From Trinickia violacea (GTDB taxonomy: Bacteria; Pseudomonadota; Gammaproteobacteria; Burkholderiales; Burkholderiaceae): a stretch of 64,000 nucleotides of DNA. Under the pieces are notes generated by a model, which was given only the letters and a program-made list of their open reading frames with translations, was not told the origin of the DNA and searched no databases. Made by a program: the position numbers and the translations under genes. Where the stretch lies: the NCBI RefSeq assembly GCF_005280735.1, contig NZ_CP040077.1:62001-126000 (forward strand), given 5' to 3'. Below, one piece after another: positions 15,656 through 24,454 of the stretch (position 1 is the stretch's first letter; every line of letters begins with the position of its first letter).

Positions 15656-17947
15656 ATGCAAGACCTTCGAGAGACGTTGAACGCCGCGCTGGCGCATCAT
15701 CAGGCGGGCCGTCTCGCGGATGCGCGGACCCTCTATCAACAGATCCTGCAGGCACAGCCGCGGCATTCGGACGCGCTGCATTTTCTCGGGCTGCTCGCCT
15801 GCCAGATCGCGCAGCATGATGCGGGCATTGCGCTGATGCGCGAATCGATCGCCGTCAATGCGAGCCCGATCTACTACAACAACCTCGGCAATGCGTTGCG
15901 CGATCACGGCCTGCTGGCCGAAGCCATCGCTGAATATCGCCGCGCGATCGCGCTCAAGAGCGACTACGCCGAAGCCCACAACAATCTCGGCAATGCGCTG
16001 CGCGAGGCCGGCGACGCGGCCGCGTCGCTGCAAAGCTGCGCTCGGGCCGTCGAATTGCTTCCCGGCTACGCCGAGGGCTACAACAATCTCGGCAATGCGC
16101 TGAAGGATCTCGGCCAAATCGACGCGGCCTTGCTCGCGTACAACAAGGCGATTGCCGCAAGAAGCGGCTTCGCGCTTGCCCACATCAATCTCGGCAATGT
16201 GCTCAAGGAGCAAGGGCATGCCGATGCGGCGGTCGAATCCTATCGGACCGGCATCGCGCTCGCGCCTGACCTCGCCGCGGCGCACGATGCGCTTGCCGGC
16301 GCGCTGATGGATCGCGGCGACGTCGATGCGGCCATCGAGCGCTACCGGCGCGCGGCCGAGCTGCAGCCTGAACAGGCCGCGGCGCACAATGCCCTCGGCA
16401 ACGCGCTGAACGGCGCCGGCCGAGCCGGCGAATCGATAGCCTCCTATGAGCGCGCGCTTGCCTTGCAGCCCGATCTCGCCGATGCGCATCACAATCTCGC
16501 CAACGCGCTGAAACGCCTGGGGCGCGCAGAGCAGGCGCTCGGCTTCGCGCAGCGCGCCGTGGAACTACGCAATGATGTGCCGTCGTTCCACAACAACCTC
16601 GGCATGATCCTCGCCGACCTGAACCAGTTCGACGCCGCGCTCCAGCGCTACCGCAAGGCGCTCGCGCTCGATCCCGATCTCGCGGAATCGCATACCGCCG
16701 TGCTGTTCGGCCAGGCCTACGCCGCGGGATGGTCGGCCGGCGCTCACCTCGCCGATGCGCGCTACTTCGGCCAGCGCATGGCCGCGCTGGCGTCGCCCTA
16801 CAGGCAATGGCCGGCGCTGGCGGATGCGTCGCGCGCGACGCGTGCGCTCAGGGTCGGCTTCGTGACGGCCGACTTTCGCGCGCATCCCACCGGCTATTTC
16901 CTGGAAAGCGCGCTCGCCCATCTCGACCTCGCGAAGATCGAGGCGATCGCGTATTCGAACGGCTTGCAGCATGACGATGTCACGGCGCGCCTGAAGCCGC
17001 GCTTCGCCGGATGGCGCCACATCGCCGGCATGAGCGACGAAGCGGCGGCGCGCATGATCCACGAGGATCGCATCGACATCCTCGTCGACCTGTCGGGCCA
17101 TACCGCGCGCAACCGGCTGCCGCTGTTCGCCTGGCGGCCGGCTCCGCTGCAGGTGAGCTGGCTCGGCTACTTTGCGACGACGGGGCTCGACGCGATCGAC
17201 TACGTGCTCGGCGACCCGCACGTGCTGCCCGCGGAAGACGAGGGGCAATATGTCGAACGCGCGTGGCGCCTGCCGGACAGCTACCTGTGCTTCACGCTGC
17301 CGGCGCGGCAGGTGCCGGTCGGCCCGTTGCCCGCGCTGCAAGCCGGCCATGTGACCTTCGGGTGCTTCAACAATCACAAGAAGCTCAACGATGCGGTCGT
17401 CGCGGTCTGGTCGCGCGTGCTGCATGCGGTGCCGAATTCGCGTCTGATGTTGAAGAACGTCCAGCTTGGCGAGCCGATCATGCGGCGCGATACGCTGGCG
17501 CGCTTCGCCGCGCACGGCATCGGCAGCGAGCGGCTCGTGCTCGAGGGACCGTCGCCGCGCGACGAGTATTTCGCGGCCTACCAGCGCGTCGATCTCGCGC
17601 TGGACCCGTTCCCCTATCCGGGCGGCACGACGAGCGTCGAAGGGCTCTGGATGGGCGTGCCGGTCTTGAGCCGCCGCGGCAACCGGTTCCTGTCCCGCCT
17701 CGGCGAGATGGTGCTGCAGACGGCCGGCTTGCCCGAGTGGATCGCCGGCGACGATGACGACTACGTCGCGCGCGCTGCAGCGTACGCCGCCGACCTGCGA
17801 GGCCTCGCGGCGCTGCGCGCCGGCTTGCGCGAGCGCGTGATTGCCTCGCCGCTTTGCGATGCGCCGCGCTTCGCCCGAAATCTCGAAGCCGCCTTCGCGC
17901 AAATGTGGCAGCGCAGGCTCGCGGCTATCAAGGTAGACAACCCATGA
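15656..17947 (+). CDS. TPR-containing O-GlcNAc transferase-like glycosyltransferase (GT41), copy 2
   Basis: 763 residues from the ATG at 15656 (MQDLRETLNAALAHHQAGR), which aligns with the N-termini of the two sister genes; the open frame upstream belongs to no sensible product. It carries the longest TPR array of the three, about eleven units from residue 10 to 390 (many NNLGNAL and AHNNLGNALREAG motifs). The catalytic half includes FVTADFRAHPTGYFLESALA, VDLSGHTARNRLPLFAWRPA, FGCFNNHKKLND and PFPYPGGTTSVEGLWMGV. The extra TPRs should change protein-acceptor specificity relative to its neighbours. Its stop overlaps the next start (ATGA). Confidence 0.88.
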   Translation: MQDLRETLNAALAHHQAGRLADARTLYQQILQAQPRHSDALHFLGLLACQIAQHDAGIALMRESIAVNASPIYYNNLGNALRDHGLLAEAIAEYRRAIALKSDYAEAHNNLGNALREAGDAAASLQSCARAVELLPGYAEGYNNLGNALKDLGQIDAALLAYNKAIAARSGFALAHINLGNVLKEQGHADAAVESYRTGIALAPDLAAAHDALAGALMDRGDVDAAIERYRRAAELQPEQAAAHNALGNALNGAGRAGESIASYERALALQPDLADAHHNLANALKRLGRAEQALGFAQRAVELRNDVPSFHNNLGMILADLNQFDAALQRYRKALALDPDLAESHTAVLFGQAYAAGWSAGAHLADARYFGQRMAALASPYRQWPALADASRATRALRVGFVTADFRAHPTGYFLESALAHLDLAKIEAIAYSNGLQHDDVTARLKPRFAGWRHIAGMSDEAAARMIHEDRIDILVDLSGHTARNRLPLFAWRPAPLQVSWLGYFATTGLDAIDYVLGDPHVLPAEDEGQYVERAWRLPDSYLCFTLPARQVPVGPLPALQAGHVTFGCFNNHKKLNDAVVAVWSRVLHAVPNSRLMLKNVQLGEPIMRRDTLARFAAHGIGSERLVLEGPSPRDEYFAAYQRVDLALDPFPYPGGTTSVEGLWMGVPVLSRRGNRFLSRLGEMVLQTAGLPEWIAGDDDDYVARAAAYAADLRGLAALRAGLRERVIASPLCDAPRFARNLEAAFAQMWQRRLAAIKVDNP

Positions 17948-19923
17948 ACGCAATCGCACCGGAAACGATCTCGCGGCAGGCCGTGGACGCCGGCCTCGGC
18001 CATCATCAGGCGGGCCGATTCGAGCAAGCGCAGGTGCTCTACGAGCACGCGTTGCAGCTCGTGCCGCGCAATGCGGACGCACTGCATCTGCTCGGTGTGA
18101 TCGCCATGCAGCAGGGCCGATATGCCGATGCGCTCGACCTGATCGCGCGCGCCATCGAGATCAGCCCGCAATCGATCTACTACGACAATCTCGGCTCGGC
18201 GATGCGCGGCTGGGGCAAGCTGGCCGCGGCTGCGGAGAGCTACGGCCAAGCGATCGCGCTCGATGCGGGCAATGTCAACGCGCACAACAACCTTGGCTAC
18301 GTGTTGCAGCAGATGCGCCTCCACGCGGCCGCCGCGACGAGCTTTCGAACGGCCACGGTGCTCAAGCCCGATTTCGCCGATGCCCACTGCAATCTCGGCA
18401 ACGCGCTGCGCGAGCTCGGCGATCTCGACGGCGCTGTCGAGCATTGCCGCCGAGCTCTGGAGATCAACCCCGCGCTGGGCGAGGCGCACAACAATCTCGG
18501 AAACGCGTTCAAGAACCAGGGCAAGCTGACCGAAGCGGCCCAGTGCTACGAGCGCGCGCTGGCCCTGTCGCCGCACGAGCCGCAGATCCCGCTCAATCTC
18601 GGCATCGTGCGGCGCGAAGAAGGGCGTCACGATGCGGCGATCGCGTGTTTCAGGCAGGCCATCGCACTGCGGCCGTCGTGGGCGCACGCATGGAGCAACC
18701 TGCTGTTCAGCCTGAGCTTCGCGCCCGGCGTCACGCCGGCTGACTACCTCGCCGAGGCCGCCGAGTTCGGGCGGCGCGTCGGCGCCGAGGTTCGCCCTTA
18801 CACGGACTGGCGCATCGACACGGCGGCAGGCGCGCCGTTGCGGATCGGCTTCGTGTCGGGCGATCTCAGGGCTCATCCCGTCGGGTTCTTTCTGGAAAGT
18901 GTTCTCGCGCAGTTCGACCCCGCGCGCATTCGCCTCTTCGCGTACACCACCCGGCCTCAGGAAGACGAGCTCACCGCCCGCATCAAGCCGCGCTTTGCCG
19001 CCTGGCGCAGCATCGTCGACATGAACGACGAGGCCGCCGCGCGCGCGATTCGCGACGACGGCATCCATATCCTCTTCGACATGGCTGGGCACACCGACGG
19101 CAACCGGCTGCCCGTATTCGCCTGGAAGCCGGCGCCGGTGCAGGTGAGCTGGATCGGCTATTTCGCGTCGACGGGGCTGGCGGCCATCGATTACGTGCTC
19201 GGCGACGATTGCGTGCTGCCGGCGGGCGAAGCGCATCACTTCGTCGAGCGGCCGTGGCGTATGCCGCAAAGCTACCTGTGCTTCACGCCCCCCGAGCCGC
19301 CCGTGCCGATCGAGACCGAGCCGCTGTCGGCCGACCGGCCGCTCACGTTCGGCTGCTTTAGCGATCTGGTGAAGATGAACGACCGCGTGGCGGCGGTGTG
19401 GTCGCGCATCCTCCATGCCGTGCCGGGTTCGCGTCTTTTCTTGAAGGCGAAGCAACTGGCCGATGCAAAGGTGCGCGACGCGACGCTCGCCCGCTTTGCG
19501 GCGCACGGTATCGGCGCCGAACGGCTCGTGATGGAAGGCCCTTCGCAGCACGCGGAGTACCTCGCCGCGCACAACCGCGTGGACATCACGCTGAGTCCGT
19601 TTCCGTATCCTGGCGGCACGACGACGGCCGAAAGCCTGTGGATGGGTGTGCCGGTGCTGTGTCGCCGCGGCGACCGCTTCCTCGCGCACTTGTGCGAGAG
19701 CGTGCTGCGCGGCGCGGGCCTCGCCGACTGGATTGCATCGGATGACGACGACTACGTCGCGCGAGCCGTCGCATTCGCCCGCGACCGCGAGCGGCTTTCG
19801 GCGCTGCGCGGCGGGCTGCGCGAACGAGTGCTGGCGTCCTCGCTGTGCGACGCGCCGCGCTTTGCGCGCATGCTCGAAGGGGAGTTCGCGAGGATGCGGC
19901 GCGAGCTGTCGATCCGGAGTTAG
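17944..19923 (+). CDS. TPR-containing O-GlcNAc transferase-like glycosyltransferase (GT41), copy 3
   Basis: 659 residues, ATG overlapping the previous stop by four bases. About seven TPR units in residues 10-270, then the catalytic region: FVSGDLRAHPVGFFLESVLA, FDMAGHTDGNRLPVFAWKPA, FGCFSDLVKMND and PFPYPGGTTTAESLWMGVPV. In the last segment the sister genes read TTSVEG where this one reads TTTAES, a small change beside the donor site. The stop codon TAG lies within a copy of the dispersed palindromic repeat described separately, so the repeat forms the gene's 3' end. Convergent with fliT. Confidence 0.88.
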   Translation: MNAIAPETISRQAVDAGLGHHQAGRFEQAQVLYEHALQLVPRNADALHLLGVIAMQQGRYADALDLIARAIEISPQSIYYDNLGSAMRGWGKLAAAAESYGQAIALDAGNVNAHNNLGYVLQQMRLHAAAATSFRTATVLKPDFADAHCNLGNALRELGDLDGAVEHCRRALEINPALGEAHNNLGNAFKNQGKLTEAAQCYERALALSPHEPQIPLNLGIVRREEGRHDAAIACFRQAIALRPSWAHAWSNLLFSLSFAPGVTPADYLAEAAEFGRRVGAEVRPYTDWRIDTAAGAPLRIGFVSGDLRAHPVGFFLESVLAQFDPARIRLFAYTTRPQEDELTARIKPRFAAWRSIVDMNDEAAARAIRDDGIHILFDMAGHTDGNRLPVFAWKPAPVQVSWIGYFASTGLAAIDYVLGDDCVLPAGEAHHFVERPWRMPQSYLCFTPPEPPVPIETEPLSADRPLTFGCFSDLVKMNDRVAAVWSRILHAVPGSRLFLKAKQLADAKVRDATLARFAAHGIGAERLVMEGPSQHAEYLAAHNRVDITLSPFPYPGGTTTAESLWMGVPVLCRRGDRFLAHLCESVLRGAGLADWIASDDDDYVARAVAFARDRERLSALRGGLRERVLASSLCDAPRFARMLEGEFARMRRELSIRS

Positions 19924-20004
19924 CGCTTTAGCGTGTCGACGGGAGTTAGCGCTTCAGCGCTTACTTCCGTCCCATGCAGAGCCTTACTCCGGTCCCATGC
20001 AAAG
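19914..20004. repeat. dispersed palindromic repeat, cluster A
   Basis: One partial copy (GAGTTAGCGCTTTAGCG, overlapping the GT41 stop), one full copy (GAGTTAGCGCTTCAGCGCTT, then ACTTCCGTCCCATGC) at about 19943-19976, and a half copy (TTACTCCGGTCCCATGC) at 19983-19999. The core folds as AGCGC-TTCA-GCGCT. The same unit recurs at 28571-28708. It resembles a REP-type extragenic palindrome family. Confidence 0.75.
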
Positions 20005-20011
20005 CTCGGCA

Positions 20012-20038
20012 TAAAAAAAGCCGCATTGCTGCGGCTTC
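20012..20038 (-). terminator. rho-independent terminator after fliT
   Basis: Read on the minus strand: stem AAGCCGC/GCGGCTT around the loop AGCAAT, followed by seven T. It closes the fliC-fliD-fliT region. On the plus strand the same stem lacks a T-run. Confidence 0.8.
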
Positions 20039-20112
20039 GAGAGTGAATCCAATGCCGCATTGACGGCATGCGGTTGTTATTCGTTATCCGTATTCCGGCC
20101 TCGAGGCCGTCG

Positions 20113-20409
20113 TCAGAGCTTCCCCGTCGTGTTGTAGAGGCTCGTGGCCGCGATCCGCTTCATCGCTTCGCTTTGCCGGCTCATCATCGCCTCGCGCTCG
20201 TCGTGCGTCTTGCGCGTGATCGTCGCGTCGATCTCCTGGATCGCGCGAATCGTGGCGAGCGCTTCGGGCGTTTGCGTCGGGCCGAGCGTCATGAGAAGAG
20301 GGGAGCGCTCGTCGGCCAGATCGGACGCGAACAGCCAGTCGCCTGCCTCGACGGCGGAGGCGATCGTCTTTGTCAGTTCGTATGCGCGGGACAGCGATTC
20401 TTGCGTCAT
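20113..20409 (-). CDS. fliT: flagellar export chaperone FliT
   Basis: 98 residues, all-helical in pattern, beginning MTQESLSRAYELTKTIASAVEAGDW, as expected for FliT of beta-proteobacteria. FliT binds the filament cap protein FliD before export and, in enterics, also binds FlhDC as a negative regulator. Placed 34 bases after fliD on the same strand, the usual fliD-fliT arrangement. Similarity between FliT proteins is weak, so assignment rests on size, helical pattern and position together. A terminator follows. Confidence 0.85.
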   Translation of the reverse strand: MTQESLSRAYELTKTIASAVEAGDWLFASDLADERSPLLMTLGPTQTPEALATIRAIQEIDATITRKTHDEREAMMSRQSEAMKRIAATSLYNTTGKL

Positions 20410-20443
20410 CGTTCTCGATCCTTGGTCAGCGGAAGCTCAAGCG

Positions 20444-21880
20444 TCAGGACGTCTTGTTCAGCGTGCCCGAGCTGCCGTTGCCGCCGAACAGCTGGTTCAG
20501 GTACGTTGTGTTGTTCTGCATCTGCGTCATCAGGTTGTTCAGCGCGGTGAACTCCGCGTTGTACTGGCTCGTCAGCGTGGCCGCATAGGCAGTGAGGGTG
20601 CTCTGTTGCTGCGTCAGGCTCTGGAGGTCCGAGTTGAGCGCCTGGGTGCGCTGGGCGAATTGGCCGCCGGACTCCGTGTATGTCTGGGTGTACGCATTGA
20701 GCTGCTCGCCGATTCCGTTCGTGCTGTTGAAGATGGCCGACACAGCGCTTGAGTTCGTGGTAAGCGCCGTTTGCAGCGCCGTGCTGTCGACACTGATCGT
20801 GCCGTCCGGCTGCAGGTTCAGGCCAATCGACGACAAGCTGTACGTCTTGCCGCCCACCGTGATGCCGCTACTGACCATCGAGGCCATGTCGTTCGTGGCC
20901 GTGTTGAGCATGGCGTCGCCCAGGAGCGGTCCGGCCGTCGCACTCGTCGAGCCGCTCGCGGCCGTGTACGACGACAGCCCGCTCGCGGTCGTGACCCACG
21001 AGTTGTACGCAGTGACGAAACTGTTGATTGCGGTGGTCGCCGAGGTCGTGTTCCCGGCGACGGTGAGCGTTTGCGTGGTGCCGACCGCGGCGCTCGTGAG
21101 GTTGAGCGTCACGCCGGTGAGCGCGCCGGTCACGGTGTTGCTTGCGCTCGTGACCGTGCTGCCGGCGATCGAGAGCTTTGCATCCTGGCCGGCCGTGACC
21201 TGCGTGAAGCTGGCCGTGTTCAGGCCGGAGTCCACGCCGGTGCCGGCGGAGATCGACACCGTGTTCGCCGCGCCGGTCGAGGTCGAGGTGAGCACGAGGT
21301 GCTGGCCGTCGGACGCCGTGATGACGGTAGCCGACACGCCGGGGTTGTTCGACGCGCCGTTGATGGCCGCCGCGACGCCGGCGAGCGTGTTGTTCGATGA
21401 GTTCAGGGCGATCGTCATCGAGCTGCTGCCGACGCCGACCGTCAGGTTGCCGGTGCCGAGCGTGGCACTGCTTGAATACGCACCAGAGGAAATCACGTTC
21501 GACTGGGCGATCTGCGTCACGTTAACCGAATAGGTACCCGCAACGGCGCCCGAGCCGGTCGCGACCGTCGCCGTGATGCCGCTGCCGCTCGCCGTGGCGC
21601 TCAACTGCTGGAGCGCGCTGCCGTCCGTGAGTCCCGACAGTGAGGTCTGCAGCGACGACATTGCCGATTGCAGCGAGCCGATCGCCGACAGTATGGTGTT
21701 GTCGGACGTCTGCTGGTTGGTGATCGTGGCCTGCTGGCCGGCGGTTTTCGCATTGACGAGGGCCGTGACGAGCGAGTTGACGTCGAGGCTCGACTTGGTC
21801 GATCCACTGATGATGGACTGGGCTGCTTGCGCCAGCGCGCTGCTTGCGCTGGTGGAGGTGGACGTTGCCGTGGTCGACAT
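20444..21880 (-). CDS. fliD: flagellar filament cap protein FliD
   Basis: 478 residues. N-terminal low-complexity Ser/Thr/Ala segment, then the FliD_N signature SLDVNSLVTALVNAKTA and flagellin-hook-like domains (GTYSVNVTQIAQ). The C-terminus is a heptad coiled coil (LNSDLQSLTQQQSTLTAYAATLTSQY) ending in QNNTTYLNQLF. Caps the filament tip and promotes flagellin folding. Start ATG with GGAGC upstream. Very high Ser/Thr content, including the first 25 residues, would offer many O-glycosylation sites if the neighbouring GT41 enzymes act on it (inference). Confidence 0.95.
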   Translation of the reverse strand: MSTTATSTSTSASSALAQAAQSIISGSTKSSLDVNSLVTALVNAKTAGQQATITNQQTSDNTILSAIGSLQSAMSSLQTSLSGLTDGSALQQLSATASGSGITATVATGSGAVAGTYSVNVTQIAQSNVISSGAYSSSATLGTGNLTVGVGSSSMTIALNSSNNTLAGVAAAINGASNNPGVSATVITASDGQHLVLTSTSTGAANTVSISAGTGVDSGLNTASFTQVTAGQDAKLSIAGSTVTSASNTVTGALTGVTLNLTSAAVGTTQTLTVAGNTTSATTAINSFVTAYNSWVTTASGLSSYTAASGSTSATAGPLLGDAMLNTATNDMASMVSSGITVGGKTYSLSSIGLNLQPDGTISVDSTALQTALTTNSSAVSAIFNSTNGIGEQLNAYTQTYTESGGQFAQRTQALNSDLQSLTQQQSTLTAYAATLTSQYNAEFTALNNLMTQMQNNTTYLNQLFGGNGSSGTLNKTS

Positions 21881-22073
21881 GGGTAGCTCCGTTCGTTTCG
21901 CTCGTTGTTGCGAGGTTCGGTCCAGTGCAGGCTGGTAGAGGTGTTTGGCCCGATGGGCAAGTGCCGCAAATGACTGCAGGGAGGACTCCCTCCCTGTGGT
22001 GTTGCTCGAGTTGCGCTGCTTTACCGGGGCCGCCGCGTGTCGCCCTATCCGGCGTCGTTGGCGGCCCCGCGCG

Positions 22074-22101
22074 GCACAGCGTGTCTCGCGACTCGCTGTG
22101 C
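22074..22101 (-). terminator. terminator-like hairpin after fliC
   Basis: GCACAGCG/CGCTGTGC pair around a 12-base loop, starting about a dozen bases after the fliC stop. There is no T-run, so it may act as an mRNA 3'-end stabiliser rather than a strong terminator. Confidence 0.45.
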
Positions 22102-22112
22102 GCCGGTCACGC

Positions 22113-22943
22113 TTACTGCAGGAGCTTCAGCACTTGCTGCGGCAGCGAGTTCGCTTGCGCGAGCACCGAGATACCGGCTTGCTGCAGCACTTGCGCCTTG
22201 CTCAGGTTCGCCGTTTCCGACGCGAAGTTCGCGTCGGTGATTTGCGACATGGCCGAGCTCGTGTTGGTCGATTCCGTCTCGGTGTTGGTGATGGCCGACG
22301 CGAACGTGTTCTGCGCAGCACCGAGCTGGGCTTGGAAGTTGTTCACTTGCGTGAGCGCGGCATCGATCGCCGTGATCGCGTTTTGTGCACCCGAGGTCGA
22401 GGCAACGGTGAGACCCGTCAGGTTCATGCCGGCCGAGTTCCAGTTCGTCGTGCCGAAGTTGGCCGTCAGGTTCTGGTTGGCCGAAGCGCCGATCTGGAAG
22501 GTCACGCTGCCGCTCGTGCCGAGCGCGCCGCCAAGAACGGTTTGGCCGTTGAACGTCGTTTGCGTGGCAACGCGGTCGATTTCAGCCAGACGCGTCGTCA
22601 CTTCCGACTGCAGGTTGGCTTGTGCTGCCGTGCCCAGCGAGCCGTCGCCCGACTCGACCGCCAGCTGGCGGATACGCTGCAGGTTGGCAACCGTCGACGA
22701 GATCGCGCCGCCAGCGGTTTGCAGCATCGAGATGCCGTCGTTCGCGTTCGACACGCCTTGGTTCAGCGCGTTGATCGAGGCCGTCATCGTCGTGGAGATC
22801 GCGAGGCCTGCTGCGTCGTCGGCTGCCGAGTTGATGCGCTTGCCCGACGACAGGCGGTTGATTGCTTGCGACAGCGCGTTCTGCGAGCCCGACAGATTCG
22901 TCTGGGCTTCGAGCGACATGATGTTGGTATTGATGTTCAGCAT
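22113..22943 (-). CDS. fliC: flagellin
   Basis: 276 residues, short for a flagellin, with complete D0/D1 ends (MLNINTNIMSLEAQTNLSGS, RLSSGKRINSAADDAAGLAI; C-terminus AQANSLPQQVLKLLQ) but only a small variable middle of roughly 100 residues (about 130-220). The middle is rich in Ser, Thr, Asn and Gly and is the likely glycosylation surface. Good ribosome-binding site (GAGGAAAAAAATG). Expression is expected from the sigma-28 promoter at 23031-23058. Exported by the flagellar type III system and polymerised under the FliD cap. Confidence 0.97.
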   Translation of the reverse strand: MLNINTNIMSLEAQTNLSGSQNALSQAINRLSSGKRINSAADDAAGLAISTTMTASINALNQGVSNANDGISMLQTAGGAISSTVANLQRIRQLAVESGDGSLGTAAQANLQSEVTTRLAEIDRVATQTTFNGQTVLGGALGTSGSVTFQIGASANQNLTANFGTTNWNSAGMNLTGLTVASTSGAQNAITAIDAALTQVNNFQAQLGAAQNTFASAITNTETESTNTSSAMSQITDANFASETANLSKAQVLQQAGISVLAQANSLPQQVLKLLQ

Positions 22944-23030
22944 TTTTTTCCTCGTTTGGAAAACGCCTGATAGGCTATTTCAAGGTTCGGCGACGCGCTT
23001 ATCGCGAGTGGCGCTGACCGCCTTTCCTGG

Positions 23031-23058
23031 TTGTCGGCGGGGGGTGGAGAAAACTTTA
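23031..23058 (-). promoter_or_regulatory. sigma-28 (FliA) promoter of fliC
   Basis: On the minus strand: -35 TAAAGTTT (23051-23058), 12-base spacer, -10 GCCGACAA (23031-23038). The enterobacterial FliA consensus is TAAAGTTT-N11-GCCGATAA, so there is one mismatch and one extra spacer base. It lies about 90 bases upstream of the fliC ATG. Confidence 0.85.
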
Positions 23059-23350
23059 GGGAAGGAAGACGAAATTGGTGCCAGCGCATTGGCAGCCCCG
23101 GGGCGAGGGCGTCCGGCTGCTCGACAACGCAAGTGCTTGAAGGCAAATGTCAAAATTGTGGTCGGCGCGACGTTTACCTGTTATGATCCCCGGTTCGCGG
23201 TGAACTCTGCACCAATTTCCCCGGCCCCCGGGGCCAATTGCCTCTCGTTTTGCTGCTTGCGGCAAGCGTCGGGAGGGCCGGCGCGAGGCAGACTGCCGTG
23301 AGTGGGCAGCTGCCACGCATTTTGACCGTATCAAGCGACTTAGGAATTAC
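23059..23350. other. intergenic region upstream of rpsU
   Basis: Apart from the fliC promoter this region holds no gene. A TATGAT hexamer at 23182-23187 is a possible -10 for rpsU, but no matching -35 at normal spacing is obvious. Confidence 0.35.
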
Positions 23351-23563
23351 ATGACGACGATTCTTCTGAAGGAAAACGAGCCGTTCGAAGTGGCGATCCG
23401 CCGCTTCCGCCGCGCAATCGAAAAAAATGGCCTGATCGCCGAGCTGCGTGAGCGCCAGTCTTACGAAAAGCCGACGACGGCTCGTAAGCGCAAGAAGGCA
23501 GCCGCTGTGAAGCGCCTGCACAAGCGCCTGCGCAGCCAAATGCTGCCGAAGAAGCTCCACTAA
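23351..23563 (+). CDS. rpsU: 30S ribosomal protein S21
   Basis: 70 residues: MTTILLKENEPFEVAIRRFR, then the Arg/Lys-rich helix and the C-terminus KRLRSQMLPKKLH, the typical beta-proteobacterial S21. Binds near the anti-Shine-Dalgarno region of 16S rRNA in the 30S platform. Stand-alone here rather than beside dnaG/rpoD. The hairpin at 23608-23644 may terminate it. Confidence 0.97.
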   Translation: MTTILLKENEPFEVAIRRFRRAIEKNGLIAELRERQSYEKPTTARKRKKAAAVKRLHKRLRSQMLPKKLH

Positions 23564-23607
23564 GCTTCCCCGGCGCGCGGCCGCAAGCCGCACGAAAAGC
23601 AGTCAAG

Positions 23608-23644
23608 ACGGCGGTGTGTGCTTCGAAAGAAGCCACGCCGCCGT
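23608..23644 (+). terminator. terminator-like hairpin after rpsU
   Basis: ACGGCGGTGTG pairs with CACGCCGCCGT (one G-T wobble) around a loop that can itself pair (GCTTCGAAAGAAGC). Followed by TTGCGTTT, a weak T-run. Confidence 0.5.
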
Positions 23645-23671
23645 TGCGTTTGGGAGACGCGACGTCGAGTT

Positions 23672-24100
23672 TCAGGCGGCGTGCTTCTTGAGGTGCTCTG
23701 CCGAGAGACCGAACTGACGCGCGATCGACGTCAGCCGCTCCTGCCACTCCCAGATGCCGAACGCATCGTGGACGTTTTGCAGGCAGCTGAGGAGTTCCAC
23801 CGTCGTCGGGTCGAAGATATTGACGCGCGCCCTGAGCAGCGCCTTCTTGAGCGCGGCGACGCCGGCATCCATGTAGGCCGGCACTTCGTCGGGGCGCTTG
23901 CCGATGTAGCGGACCGGCACGCCTTCCATCGCCGTCACGTAGTCGCGCGGCTTGATGAGGCTGCCGACCGGGCAGCCGCCGCAATAGCCCCGATAAGCGC
24001 CCCCGCCTCGCGGGAGCAGCGCGGCGCGACCTTGGCCGAAAAGGTGGTCCACGGCGTGGTCGAACAACGCTTGGTGCGTCAGAAAATTCAGGTTCTTCAT
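23672..24100 (-). CDS. conserved hypothetical protein
   Basis: 142 residues beginning MKNLNFLTHQALFDHAVDHL. It has a cysteine pair in GYCGGCPVGSLI near residues 38-47, then a helical half (YMDAGVAALKKALLRARVNIF, NVHDAFGIWEWQERLTSIAR) resembling a small alpha-helical regulator or chaperone. No signal peptide or membrane segment. Family not recognised; the CxxC plus nearby residues could bind a metal. Convergent with rpsU, so it needs its own promoter in the 350-base gap upstream. Confidence 0.65.
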   Translation of the reverse strand: MKNLNFLTHQALFDHAVDHLFGQGRAALLPRGGGAYRGYCGGCPVGSLIKPRDYVTAMEGVPVRYIGKRPDEVPAYMDAGVAALKKALLRARVNIFDPTTVELLSCLQNVHDAFGIWEWQERLTSIARQFGLSAEHLKKHAA

Positions 24101-24454
24101 GGTTCTGGCGGCTTGCGCGAAAGTGCGGCGGCCGTTTGTTGTCTTATACGTGCGGGTATAACGCTTCGATCGGTAAAAACGAAGACATTTTCTAGACGAG
24201 TTCGCACTTTTGACCGCATGCGGCGGTGTGGCTAGCGGGCATCGAATGCGCGTTGAGCCTTACCCGGCAAGGCTCGTCAGCGCGCGCCGCTTGGTCCGGC
24301 GGCCGCGTTTCAGGATTTTCCCTAGCGGCGGCGCGCGCTGTGGCGGGTGTTGCGAAAACGCTAACCGGCTGGGAACGAGTCCGATGGGCCGTAAGCGGTG
24401 CGAGGACTTCGCCGCGGCGCAGCTTCGCGGGCGCCCCAGTCGCGCTCGCTAGGC
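24101..24454. other. intergenic stretch with no supported feature
   Basis: About 350 bases between two minus-strand genes. Short plus-strand frames overlap here, but none has a start with a ribosome-binding site or protein-like composition. It should contain the promoter of the 142-residue gene near 24110-24190, where the sequence is AT-richer. Confidence 0.4.
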
